This document shows positions 11,159 to 20,879 of a stretch of DNA of 64,000 nucleotides, piece after piece (within the stretch, counting starts at the first letter, position 1; each line of letters begins with the position of its first letter). The stretch spans positions 46,695,454 to 46,759,453 of the forward strand of contig NC_062214.1 in the NCBI RefSeq assembly GCF_902686445.1, in the 5' to 3' direction. The position numbers and the translations under genes are program-made. A model generated the notes under the pieces. The model did no database searches. It had not been told where the DNA came from and saw only the letters and a list, made by a program, of their open reading frames with translations. Source of the stretch: Sciurus carolinensis. Its lineage: Eukaryota > Chordata > Mammalia > Rodentia > Sciuridae.

Positions 11159-11172
11159 AGCATATATACACA
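11159..11172 (-). promoter_or_regulatory. LTR TATA-like box
   Basis: The plus-strand text 'agcatatatacaca' reads 'tgtgtatatatgct' on the minus strand, a plausible core promoter of the solo LTR. Activity cannot be judged from sequence. Confidence 0.5.
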
Positions 11173-11378
11173 ACATCAGCCAATCAGAGCACTGTTACCT
11201 GAGGCACAAGGTGATCATGCACAGAGCATGTATAGGTGCAAACCAATCATAGAAACTTCTGTATATGATGCCATCTATTTTTCACAATACGAGCCTTACT
11301 GGAACCTTACTGGCAACTTGCCAGCCACCATCTTTAATGAACAGCCTAAAAGGGTCTGGGGTCCCGGACACCCCGACA

Positions 11379-11384
11379 GCAGTG
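11379..11384. repeat. 6-bp target-site duplication, right
   Basis: Exact copy of the gcagtg hexamer at 11028-11033, on the far side of the solo LTR. Confidence 0.75.
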
Positions 11385-11814
11385 CTATGCTACTTCGTTA
11401 TATTCTCTATTTTTGAGATATGTTGAGTCCAGATCATATGATCCACAGAACTGTTGGACCCAAGGAAGTGTCTGGAGACCATCTGTGGTTTGCTCCATCA
11501 ATATACACTTCTTTGGGTCAGGAGTGGCATCAAGAAGTTAGAAGACTAGTTAATTGTCCTGGTAATGTGGAACCTAGTAGAAGTCAGCTGAATCTCTGAT
11601 GCCACTAGCAAATATGTGCATGTAAAACTATGACCAATAAATGCCATTTGTTGTTGAAGAGAGCAGTTCTATTCCTAAAAATCTCTGATTTTTGTAACTA
11701 GAGGTAGAATTAAAATTTAGGACAAAATTCTAGTGGCTTGAGTATTGCAATGATCTTACTAAACTCTGTAAATATGGACACAATTTCACTTGAGATGCCA
11801 TAGTGCAGTGAAAG

Positions 11815-12175
11815 TTGAGCTTCACTAGAGAAACAGAACCAATAGGATAAAGTTAGGTATGTAAAAGGAGATTTATTATGGGAACTGGCTTGCATAATTA
11901 CAGAGGCTAAGAAGTCAGGCTGGAAAACCAGGAAAACTAGTAGAATAACTCATTCTAAGTCCAAAGGCCTTTGAACCAGGAACTCTGATATCCAAGGATT
12001 TGATTTATTCAAGCCCTTATTAGGCTGGAGGATGACTACCCACATTGGTGAGAGTGGTTCTTCTATATTCTGTCTACAGATTCAACTGCTCATCTCTTCT
12101 GGAAGCACCCTCAGAGACATGCCAAGAAATAATGTTTTACCACATATCTGGGCATCACAGGTAGCATGGAAGTAT
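11815..12175 (-). mobile_element. ERVL-type LTR (MLT2-like, antisense)
   Basis: The plus strand shows 'gagaaacagaaccaatagga', then 'ggagatttattatgggaact'. It continues with 'gtccaaaggcctttgaacca', 'atgactacccacattggtga' and 'aataatgttttaccacatat' near the end. That order matches the antisense strand of an old ERVL-related LTR, which I place nearest to MLT2. The exact subfamily is uncertain. Confidence 0.6.
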
Positions 12176-12248
12176 GCCACTCAGATTTCTCTTTGGGAAG
12201 GAATTTGCTGACCAGCTATGGATGCAAATACTGGACCACTTCTAGCTG

Positions 12249-12322
12249 TAGCACTTTGGGAATCTGCTCCCACATTTTCACTGGATAGCACTTTGGGAAT
12301 CTGCTCCCACATTTTCACTGGA
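12249..12322. repeat. Perfect 37-bp tandem duplication
   Basis: The unit starting 'tagcactttgggaatctgct' occurs twice in immediate succession (12249-12285 and 12286-12322) with no mismatch. It indicates a recent slippage or end-joining duplication, or an assembly artefact. Confidence 0.95.
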
Positions 12323-12969
12323 CTTCACACTTTCCATGAAGACCCTGCCAGGACTGGAACATGACAAGGAGCCAAGAACCTGGCCATTTGTTCCTCCTAT
12401 TTAACTTAGTACTCAAAACTCCAGCATTAGACTCAATGCACCAGCAACTGTTGCGTTAAAAGTGACAACAACCCCTCCTGGGAAGTCATAGGCAACACAT
12501 AACATGTTTTGTTGTGTTGATCATTGACTCAAAAGGCAAAATCACTCATGTATTAAACTCTGATATTATCCAAATTTTGATTATTAAGAAGCAGTTGATC
12601 AGTGCCTCTGTAGTCTTACTAGAACCCAGGAAATCCCACTCTCTGCTAAAACAGGTTGAAGGACACACAGTTGGGTGCATCTAATATCATACTCATATAT
12701 GTACAACAATTAAGAAAACATAGGCACAAACTGACAGTCAAGCTACTTGACAAAAGGAATCCTCACGTATTTGAGTGTATTTTGGGAAAGTTATTGTGAA
12801 TTCATGAATAGTATATATTTGCAGATATTAAAATATGGTTTAATTTTTAAATTTGTATAGGGTAGCATAAATTAATGACTAGCATATTTTTCCAAGACTA
12901 GGTGGAAATAAAAGCTTTAGAATGAAAATCAGGCTCTTATTAAATTTGTGATCCTCGACAGGTTGATTA

Positions 12970-13255
12970 ACCTATTTATTTATTTATTTATTTATGTATT
13001 TATTTTCATTTGTTGTGTTTAGATATACATTACAGTAGGGTATATTTTGACATATTATGCATACATGGAGTGTAAACCGTTACAATTTTGATCTCATTCT
13101 TGTAGTTGAACATGATGTGGAGTTACTTTGGTCATGTATTCATATATGAGCACAGGAAAATTGTGTATGTTTCTTTCTATAGTCTTTACTATTCTCATCT
13201 CCCCTCCCTCTCCTTCATTCCCCTTTGTGTATTCCAATGTACTTCATTTTAAGAA
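12970..13255 (-). mobile_element. Sciurid L1 3' UTR (antisense)
   Basis: The plus strand begins with a (TTTA)n tail at 12973-13003 followed by 'gtagggtatattttgacata', 'atgatgtggagttactttgg' and 'gtcatgtattcatatatgag'. It then runs 'tccctctccttcattcccct' and 'attccaatgtacttcatttt'. This is the reverse complement of the squirrel L1 3' terminus, also seen at 57025. Confidence 0.8.
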
Positions 13256-13383
13256 ACATTCATGTGCATGTTTATTTGATTTGCATATAATTTGCATATC
13301 GATCAATTCATATTGCACCTCAAGTAACAGGGAAAATATTCACATAAGAAATACTTTAAATGATGTAACCAAAACAGTCCTTT

Positions 13384-13463
13384 AAATCTTCGCCACCCCC
13401 ACCTCGGATAGAGCATTATCCTGAAGATTAATGCTCTATCCGAGGTGGGGGTGGCGAAGATTT
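13384..13463. repeat. Perfect 35-bp inverted repeat, 10-nt spacer
   Basis: The left arm 13384-13418 and right arm 13429-13463 are exact reverse complements; the spacer is tcctgaagat. The right arm continues as L1 ORF2 (antisense), so the left arm is an inverted copy of L1 sequence sitting at the edge of the L1 fragment. The arms are CpG-containing and GC-richer than the surroundings. Confidence 0.97.
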
Positions 13464-14368
13464 TCTTCTGTTTTGTAGGCTCTCTGTTCCAGTTCTTGAT
13501 TGTTTCATTTGCTGTGAAGAAGCTTTTTTAATTTGATATCATTCCACTTATTAATTATTTTGTTTCTTGTGCTTTAGGAATCTTATTGAGGAAGTCTGTT
13601 CCTGAGCTCATATAATAGAAAGTTGGGCCTACTTTTTCTTCTAGTATCCAGAGAGTATCTGGTCTAATACCAAGGTCCTTGATCCTCTCTGACTTGTGTT
13701 TTTGAGCAGATTGAGATACAGGGGTTCAATTTCAATCTTCTACATATGGGTTTCCAGTTTTCCCAGTACCACTTTTTTTAAAGAGGCTATCTTTTCTCCA
13801 ATGTATGTTTATAGTGCCTTTATCTATTATGAGAACTGCATTAATGTGGGTGTATCTCTGTGTCTTCTGTACCATTGGTCTTCAATTCTATTTTTGTTAA
13901 TAGAAATAGAATTGAAGTGATATTGTGTCAATACCATGCTTTTTTTTTTTAACTATAACTCTAGTGTTATTTAAGGTCTTTTATTGTGATGCCTTCTGCA
14001 TTAGTTTTCTAAGGATTGCTTTGGCTATTCTGGGTCTCTTATTTTTTCAAATAAATTTCATAACTGCTTTTTCTATTTCTATGAAGAATATCACTGAAAT
14101 TTTATTGCGAATTTTGTTAAATCTGTAGAGTGTTTTTGGTAGTATTGCCATTTGGACAATATTATTTCTACCTACCCAAAAACATGGGAGGTCTTTCCAT
14201 TTTCTAAGGTCTTCTTCAATTTCTTTCTTTAGTGTTCTGAGATTTTCACTGTAAAAGTGTTTCACCTCTTTTGTTAGATTGATTCCCAAATATTTTTTTG
14301 AGGCTATTGTGAATGAATGGTTTTCCTGATTTCTCTTTCAGCTGATTCATCATTGGTGTATAGGAATA
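13429..14368 (-). mobile_element. L1 ORF2 C-terminal part (minus)
   Basis: The minus strand encodes recognisable ORF2 text. At 14047-14289 it includes [20 protein letters not shown], then [20 protein letters not shown], then [12 protein letters not shown], all standard for the post-RT part of L1 ORF2. Further downstream the minus strand carries the 'gagagcctacaaaacagaag' segment that ends ORF2. It is broken by stops and by the fold-back at 13880-13917. It is read in the opposite direction to the RT part at 14369-15462. Confidence 0.9.
13880..13917. repeat. 14-bp inverted repeat, 10-nt spacer, within L1
   Basis: Arms cttcaattctattt (13880-13893) and aaatagaattgaag (13904-13917) are exact reverse complements around the spacer ttgttaatag. 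The normal L1 text here runs from 'accattggtct' to 'caataccatgc' with much less in between, so an inverted duplication seems to have been added. Confidence 0.9.
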
Positions 14369-15462
14369 TAATTGAAATATTAGCCAAGTTAAAGAATAAA
14401 AAGGGAGAGAAAACTCAAATCACTAAAATTAGAGCTGAAAAATGAAATGTCACCACCAACATATTGAAATACAGATGATAAGCAGAAACTATTTTAAAAA
14501 ATCTATACTCCAATAAAATAGAGAATCATGATGACATTGACAAATTTCTAGAGATATATTATTTAACCACATAGAACCAGGAAGACGTAGAAAATTTAAA
14601 CAGTCAATTTCGAGCAATGAAATTGAAGATGACATCAAAAGCCTATGAAAAAAGAAAAACCTAGGACAAAATGGATTCTCAGCCAAAGTCTACCAAACCA
14701 TCAAAAATGAACTTACACCAATACCCCTCAAATTATTCCATGAAATAGAAATGGGGGGAACCCTTCCAAACTCATTCTATGAAGTTAGTATCATCCTGAT
14801 ACCAAAACAGACAAAGACACATAAAGAAAAACAAAAACAAAAACAAAAAACTTCAGACCAATATCCTTGAGGAACATAGATGCAAAAATTCTTAATAAAA
14901 TCCTGGCAAATCACATACCAAAACATACTAAAAAGAGAGTGCACCACGATCAAGCGGGGTTTATCCCAGGGATGCAAGCTTGTTTCAACATATGCACATC
15001 AATAATTATAATGCATCATACCAACAGACTTAAAGACAAGAACCACATGATTATCTCAACAGATGTAGAAAAAGCATATGACAAAATTCAACATTCATTC
15101 ATGTTCAAAACACTAAAAAAACTAGGAATAGTAGGAACATACCTCAATATTGTAAAACCTATATATGCTAAATCCAAGGCCACCATCATTCTAAATGGAG
15201 AAACTTTGGAAGCGTTCCCTCTAAAAACTGGAACAAGACAGGGACGCCCTCTTTCACCACTTCTATTCAACATAGTCCTTGAAACCCTAGCCAGAGCAAT
15301 TAGACACGAGAAATAAATTAAAGGGATACAAATGGAAAAAGAAGAGTTCAAACTATCCCTATTTGCTGGTGACATGATTTTATATTTAGAAGACCCCCCA
15401 AAAACTCCACCAAAAACTTCTTGAACTTGTAAACAAATTCAGCGAAGTAGCAGGATATATAA
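14369..15462 (+). mobile_element. L1 ORF2 RT part, inverted (plus)
   Basis: The plus strand carries the ORF2 segment from before the RT core through motif C. The frame at 14867-15316 includes [43 protein letters not shown] (motif A region) and [18 protein letters not shown] (motif B). About 50 bases later a shifted frame gives LFAGDMIL where FADD is expected, so the catalytic first Asp is Gly. The segment ends at 'gcaggatata' near 15462, almost exactly where the adjoining minus-strand part begins in L1 coordinates. That is the pattern of twin-primed insertion with 5' inversion. Inactive because of frameshifts, stops and the mutated motif C. Confidence 0.92.
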
Positions 15463-15464
15463 TT

Positions 15465-17070
15465 GACCTCTTTAAACATTTCTTTTCTCCTTTTTCAAAA
15501 TGATGACCTTGTTATTCCAGACGTAATGGTGTTGATGATGGTGGGAAATAGAATACCAATATGTACTACAAATGTTCAAAATTACTTGAAAACATTTTTT
15601 ACAGTACCCATTTGTTTATTAAAACCATTTTTAAAATTCAAAATGTAGGGAAATCTAGCCTAGTCAAATCATACCTGTTAATAATAAATTCTGACTCAGT
15701 GGGATTTATTTAATAAGGTAAAGGGGGTACATTGAGAACATTTAAGATGATCATTAAACTCATTTGACGTATTTACTGTTACTTTCACTACATAATAGTG
15801 ATTAAAAGTATGTTACTCAGATATTTCTGAAATAAACACAGCTCCAATCTCCCCATATCCCAGTGCATTAATAAATCTACTTGTAAGTGGGTTTTTTAAA
15901 TTCCTTTTTTTAATTCTGAGAAGAAATTTTGAAGATCACATTGAAATAGAGCCAGATGGTCAGATATGACTTTTCACATTAGGTGAATGTTCATAATTTA
16001 CTTAATCCTAAAGCGACCACAAAAGCAGAAATTCTGGTGAATGGTCTCCAAGAATATCAAATCCAAATCATCTCAGGGGTTTTATGTTCTGTCAAACATT
16101 TCATCAAATGGTATGAGAAATGTATCTTTTATGTTCTTCTCATTTTCAAAATTACTGTGTCCATTACATTAGAAGAAAGTACTTTGGATATGTGTTTTAA
16201 ATTACCAAATATAATAACATTCTTCTCTGGAAATGTATCTTTTCCTTGTTTAAGCCAATGCAAGGTTTCGTTTTTGTTTATATAAGCACAGTTAATCCAT
16301 TTAATTCTCTTTCAGATAAAACTTAGAAAATCTGAAATTACTCTCTTCTACCTTCAATAAAACGAAGAAACACTTTAGATTTCAGGGATGCAAGACATTT
16401 TAGGCCTTTTCTACTGGATAGAATTTTTAAAAATTGATGAATAGGCAACATATAGTAGTCAAGATGATAACTAATCTGATTTCCAAAAAGAAATGTGGAC
16501 TTGAGTAGTAGAAGAATTGGGAAATGTGTTATCTAAATATGTCATGGGATATATTGACTTTAATCTGTAACATATGTGAAGTTTAATAGGTAAGCAATGA
16601 ATTCCTTTTCATAGGTCCGTATGGTAAATATCAATGAATATAATATTTATTGAGTTGAATGAAATGCCTGAGACCAATCTTTCCAGGTTTAATTACCCAC
16701 TTAAAAGTCCCTAGAGTCCTTGAAGGAAGGACTGAGACCTATAGATCATGATCTTTGATGGAGTTATGCTTTGGAAGGAGGGCAAAATGCAAGGTCAGGG
16801 CCTTCTAGGTCAGCCTTATTTGAAATTTTAAAACGGGTATTATAGATCAGAGACCTCACCCCACCTGTTTATTGGAGCTCACTGGATATGCCACACACCC
16901 AAAGTTCCTTTTCTCTCTTGACAATAATAATAAAAGTAATCATAATGGAATTATATAATACCATGAACTTCCAGTTCATGAATTTTTGCTCTATGTAGAC
17001 ACTGTGCAATAGACATTACATGAGCTGGTTTTAATTTCCACATCAATCAATCATTCATTATCTTATTATT
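15465..17070. other. Non-repeat AT-rich interval
   Basis: Apparently unique DNA. Short open frames such as 15983-16285 (100 codons) have no recognisable domain. A weak MIR-like patch near 16990-17045 is too diverged to call. Confidence 0.35.
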
Positions 17071-17074
17071 TTTT

Positions 17075-17900
17075 TAAAAAATGAGTTTTTTTTGAACATC
17101 TATTAAAAACCAGATGTTGACTGGGTTTTCAATGGTTAACAAATCCTTCACAAAACTGACATTCCAGAGGAATGAGGAGCAACAACAATCACACCATGAA
17201 ACTGGTCATGCCACAGAAAGACATGGATGTGGGTGGATGGTTCTGTGTTAGATAGAATCAATAGGAGATAGTTTCCTAAGGAGATGTCACTGCAGGGGGG
17301 ACTGAAAGGATATGGAGGAGCTGCCCTGAGGGTACAGCAAGTGTCATTTCAAGATAGAACACAGCTTGCCAAGTGTGTGCAACAGAAAGGAGGCCATAGT
17401 GGTAGGAGGCAGAGTGTGAAAGAGGGTGTGGCAAGGTGACGCTGGGGGTGAGTGGGTTAAGGTGATAGTGGACATTGAAAGTGATGCCTGGAACTTAAGC
17501 TGAGACTTGAAGACCAAAAGACTGAAAGGTGAGTAGTAACTTAAATCAGTTGATGTTTTGTAAAGATTTCTCCATCTGCAATCCAAGAAGGATTTGGGGT
17601 ATGGGTGAATCCTTAGAGGGTGAGCTTCCAAGTAGCAATTTCCTATAACTCAATCAACAGTGATGGTGGCAGGAACCACAGGTGGCAGTAGAGAGGGAGG
17701 GAGATGAAGATTTGGAAGTTGAACTAACATGAGCGATTGGTGAGGTTGACATAAGGAATGATAGAAGGACTTTAGCAGCTTAGCAATTCATTGGTAAACA
17801 GACCAACAAGTAAGATGTAAGAAGAATTTTAGGGTTGAACTTCATTTATTTTAGATATATCAGTTTTGCAAAATCATTTGAGAGTCCAGGCTGAAGTTTC
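17075..17900 (-). mobile_element. L2 LINE fragment (antisense)
   Basis: The plus strand has G/A-rich antisense L2 character. It includes the 'aaccagatgttgactgggtt' start and the 'agcttgccaagtgtgtgcaa', 'ggaggccatagtggtagg' middle. It ends with 'acagtgatggtggcaggaac', 'caggtggcagtagagaggga' and 'tagaaggactttagcagctt'. It is very diverged with no frame preserved. Confidence 0.6.
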
Positions 17901-18289
17901 AAGCAGGCAGATTAGATACAGGACCATGATTTCTTATCTATAATTCAAGAACCCATAAATCTCCAAGAAATTACAATTTTTTTTCTTCATTTCTCTTTTG
18001 TCAGAAAATATGACCTGAACCAAATTGAGACTCTTCATGGCTCTGAATTTTCCCTTTTTTTGTGGGGGTGTGAAAAATTGTAATTTATTGAAACTCAATT
18101 CAAAAAAGATAAGATGCTGTAGTGTATACCATATTACACAAGGCACCGTTGGGTGTACCTTCAAGTCAAGTAAGAACTCCATATCTCTTTCCTTAACCCT
18201 CTCACCCTGGGACCTTAGTATTTATTTAATATATAGTCATTCACACCAGTATATTTTGATGTATTAATCAGCACCAAACAAGAGTACAG

Positions 18290-18330
18290 TTCCATTTTTT
18301 TAATAAACAAACAAACAAAAACAATCAATA
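18290..18330. repeat. A-rich simple repeat (AAAC units)
   Basis: An 'aacaaacaaacaaa' run follows a short T stretch. It is too small to assign to a retroposon tail with certainty. Confidence 0.5.
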
Positions 18331-18423
18331 AACCAACTGGAGAGTTAATGGACTCAGCCAATACTGCTGATGTAGATAATATACATTCATGTAAATGCAC
18401 AGCCTATTCTACCCTAAACAATA

Positions 18424-19672
18424 GTGGCTGGTTCTCTGCCTTTGTTGATGTTGGCTATTGTTCCCATGTTGCAGTGTTCGAGTCAGTCTGTTTCTGAAAC
18501 AGAATTGTTATTTAGGAACTTCCTACATAAAGCTGATCTGTCTTTTTTGTTGGAAACAAGTCTAAAATTGGCATGGAAAACTTTGATCTTTCAGAGACAA
18601 CCACTGGTTGAAGATAATGAAGCTATTTTAAGGCAAGTTCTCCATAGTCTGTTAATGCTTCGTCCAATAGGACCCTCAGGTTTTCCAAGGAAGGAACTGT
18701 TGTTGTTTCAGCAACTATGAAAGTAGGATTGCAGTCAAGTTCTCATGAACTGTAGAGTCACTGGAAGAACGAGGTATATATGTCAACTTCAGGGTTATTG
18801 TTACCATATTATTTGTAGTAACATTCCCTGTTAAGTCACTACTGGATGGTGAAGAATTACTTAATGTTAAGTGCTCTGAAGGTTCCCAATCACCAATATC
18901 ATCCCCTTTCTCCTCATTTTCCTGAATAAATTTCAGAAATGAAGATTCAAATCCCATAGGTTTGTAAGTTTTCAAATCAAATGACCTGGGCTTGAATGTT
19001 TCCTACAACTCTCTTTGGGACATGGGTTAAATGTTTTACAGTGTTTTCTTGCCCTGAACTGTGCTGCACAGTTTCTTCATCTTTGATCCTTGGTAAAGAC
19101 AGTTGGAAACTTGGGAAATAAGTTCCACTTTCAGTTGAATTGTCCCTTTGAAGACCTCGTACATTCTCAACACAACTATCGATGTTTCTGAAGGCAGGGA
19201 GATGGCCAGACAACCCTGTGTATGCCTGGTTTCTTTTCTGAAGTTCCCCAGATTGAAACACATTTGTCTCTTCTTTCCCTGCCCCTTGGTTTTGCATCCA
19301 GATTTGTAAATTTTTTCAGTCTGGAGTTCAGTGGCAAGATGATTACAGATACACAATTGGGTTCTGGAATTTCAAGGGACAAGGAAATAGGGACGGATTG
19401 GGGAAAGTTATGAACACTCTCTGAAGTCTTAATGAAGTTTCCAGCAAAAAAAAATCCCAACCCTTGAAAACTCCAGCATGAACTGAAAAGGGAAGGAGGA
19501 ACCGGACATAGCCTGGGATCTCTCCATGGGTTACAACCCAACTCTGGGTTGAAGTCAGAGATACGCTCAACATCTAAACTCTGGTTTGGCAAGAGAAAGC
19601 CTTGATCCTGGTCTTGATAGTTCAGCTCATCCCTTAGAATGGTATTTTCAGGGACTATTTTGAAATACGGTT
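18424..19672 (-). pseudogene. Unidentified retrocopy-like decayed coding stretch
   Basis: Over about 1.25 kb the minus strand keeps protein-like text that jumps between frames without introns. From the 5' side: an acidic/polar stretch with VPENTILRDELNYQDQ, then LLPNQSLDVERISDFNPELG near 19540-19600. Next is KEETNVFQSGELQKRNQAYT near 19230, then GTYFPSFQLSLPRIKDEETV near 19110. Then FESSFLKFIQENEEKGDD near 18910-18955 and LTLSNSSPSSSDLTGN near 18840. Finally NSSLLGKPEGPIGRS lies near 18680 in another frame. At least four frame changes and several stops separate these blocks. The Ser/Asn/Glu-rich makeup suggests a disordered part of a large nuclear or cytoplasmic protein. I do not recognise the parent gene. 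A clear poly(A) tail and target duplication were not found, so a decayed long exon is an alternative to a processed pseudogene. Confidence 0.5.
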
Positions 19673-19674
19673 AT

Positions 19675-20600
19675 TATTTATGTCCTAGAAATAATTTTAT
19701 TTTATCAAATATTTTTTATTTATTAAAAAATCATTTTTCCATGACATTCAAGGTATAAAAATGTCACATTTCTTTATTTTTTTAGAAGTATCAAATTAAA
19801 TACAACTTGATCTCCCATTTACTAGCCTAGGTAGGAAATGTATAATCTGTCAATTTTGGAGAACCATATTGAACCCTTGCACCTAATTCCAGTGCTGAGG
19901 ACCAGACTTCCATTGTTTCTTCAAGGTTAGTCAGCACCCTCCATGTCCACAACTGAGACCTTTGCTATCTGAACTATATGCAACACTCCTATGTAGCTCA
20001 TGTACTCTTTTATCCCAGGCTTAGGGATGAAGTCAAACCTGGTCTTATCTGTCCAGGGAACACACTCCATGGAACATCTTCCTGGGTCTTAGCCCCACTA
20101 ATCTTCAACCATTAAATCACATGATTTTCCTCTAGAGTTCTTTCCTGGACTATTCCCATTTTGTGCAGATAAGAGATGGAGTCAGGTAAGTCCACAGGAG
20201 CAACATAAATATAACACACAGGCAAGTTTCTCCTAAGTTCCTTCTATAGATTCTACAAAGAAATAAAAAACTAAAAACTGCAAATATCTTCTCACTGATA
20301 AGCTCCCAAAGTATAAAATTAAAGAAATTTGACAGAATTAGGATGCAAAGGGAAAGAGGGAAAGATTTGAGGAAGAAAATTGGATGGAGTAAGCATGATT
20401 TTTAGCTAGTTTGCAACATTCCAGAGGTATCCTGGAATGTTGATCAAAGGGACAGTACACAAACAACCCTCAAAACATAATTGAATTTATGTCTCTGAAC
20501 TGTGATATGATAGGACATTTTGGGGAAAGATTTAAGTAAAGTCACTAAGTCAGATGTACCATATATGATGTATTTAAAACATGCTTCCCTCCAAAATTAA
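19675..20600. other. Unassigned interval
   Basis: AT-rich at first, then moderately GC-rich single-copy-looking DNA at 19850-20200. No open frame or named repeat. Confidence 0.35.
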
Positions 20601-20875
20601 ATTTATATGTGCTAATTGAGGAATAATTTGAAAATACAGAAAAGATTATAAAAAATAAAATTAATATTGCCTGTGATTCTATAAAGAGATAATCATTGTG
20701 ATATTTTGGTATTTTCCTTCTAGATTTTATCTCCAAGTACTGAGTCTATCTATGCATTTCTATATTTATCTAGCTGAGATATTATGGTATATTCAATTTT
20801 GGCTTTTTTCTTCAATATTTTCATGTTTTGTTCTTAAGAAACATGCCTAAAAATAAAACTAGAGTTCCAATCTAT
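20600..20875. mobile_element. Old L1M-like 3' fragment
   Basis: The block 'gaaaatacagaaaagattat', 'gataatcattgtgatatttt' and 'ggtattttccttctagattt' resembles an ancient L1M 3'-region sequence often found in mammals. Orientation and subfamily are uncertain. A second weak copy of the same kind lies near 21170-21260. Confidence 0.4.
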
Positions 20876-20879
20876 AGTT

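Larger units (their letters stand above)
11034..11378 (-). mobile_element. Solo LTR, class II (ERV2/IAP-like)
   Basis: A 345-bp element on the minus strand begins TGTCGGGGTG and is bounded by exact gcagtg duplications. Reading the minus strand, a TATA-like 'gtgtatatatgctt' lies at about 11159-11172. An AATAAA polyadenylation signal lies at 11086-11091, followed by a U5-like end. CCAAT-type motifs lie upstream (plus strand 'ccaatcagagc' near 11180 and 'ccaatca' near 11244). Family knowledge: class II rodent LTRs are short, have 6-bp duplications and carry these signals. No gag, pol or env remains, so recombination between LTRs probably removed the provirus. The 3' terminal dinucleotide reads TA, not the usual CA, which is a point against perfect preservation. 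Confidence 0.75.

Noticed and set aside
14867..15316. 149-codon frame as a possible functional reverse transcriptase
   Set aside because: It is an internal slice of L1 ORF2, lacking the endonuclease and C-terminal parts. It ends in a stop before a mutated motif C and lies inside an inverted insertion.
16962..16980. 8-bp arm palindrome catgaact/agttcatg
   Set aside because: Short stems of this size are expected by chance in 64 kb, and no feature accompanies it.
16990..17045. Possible antisense MIR
   Set aside because: Only weak resemblance to the MIR core; too short and diverged to support.
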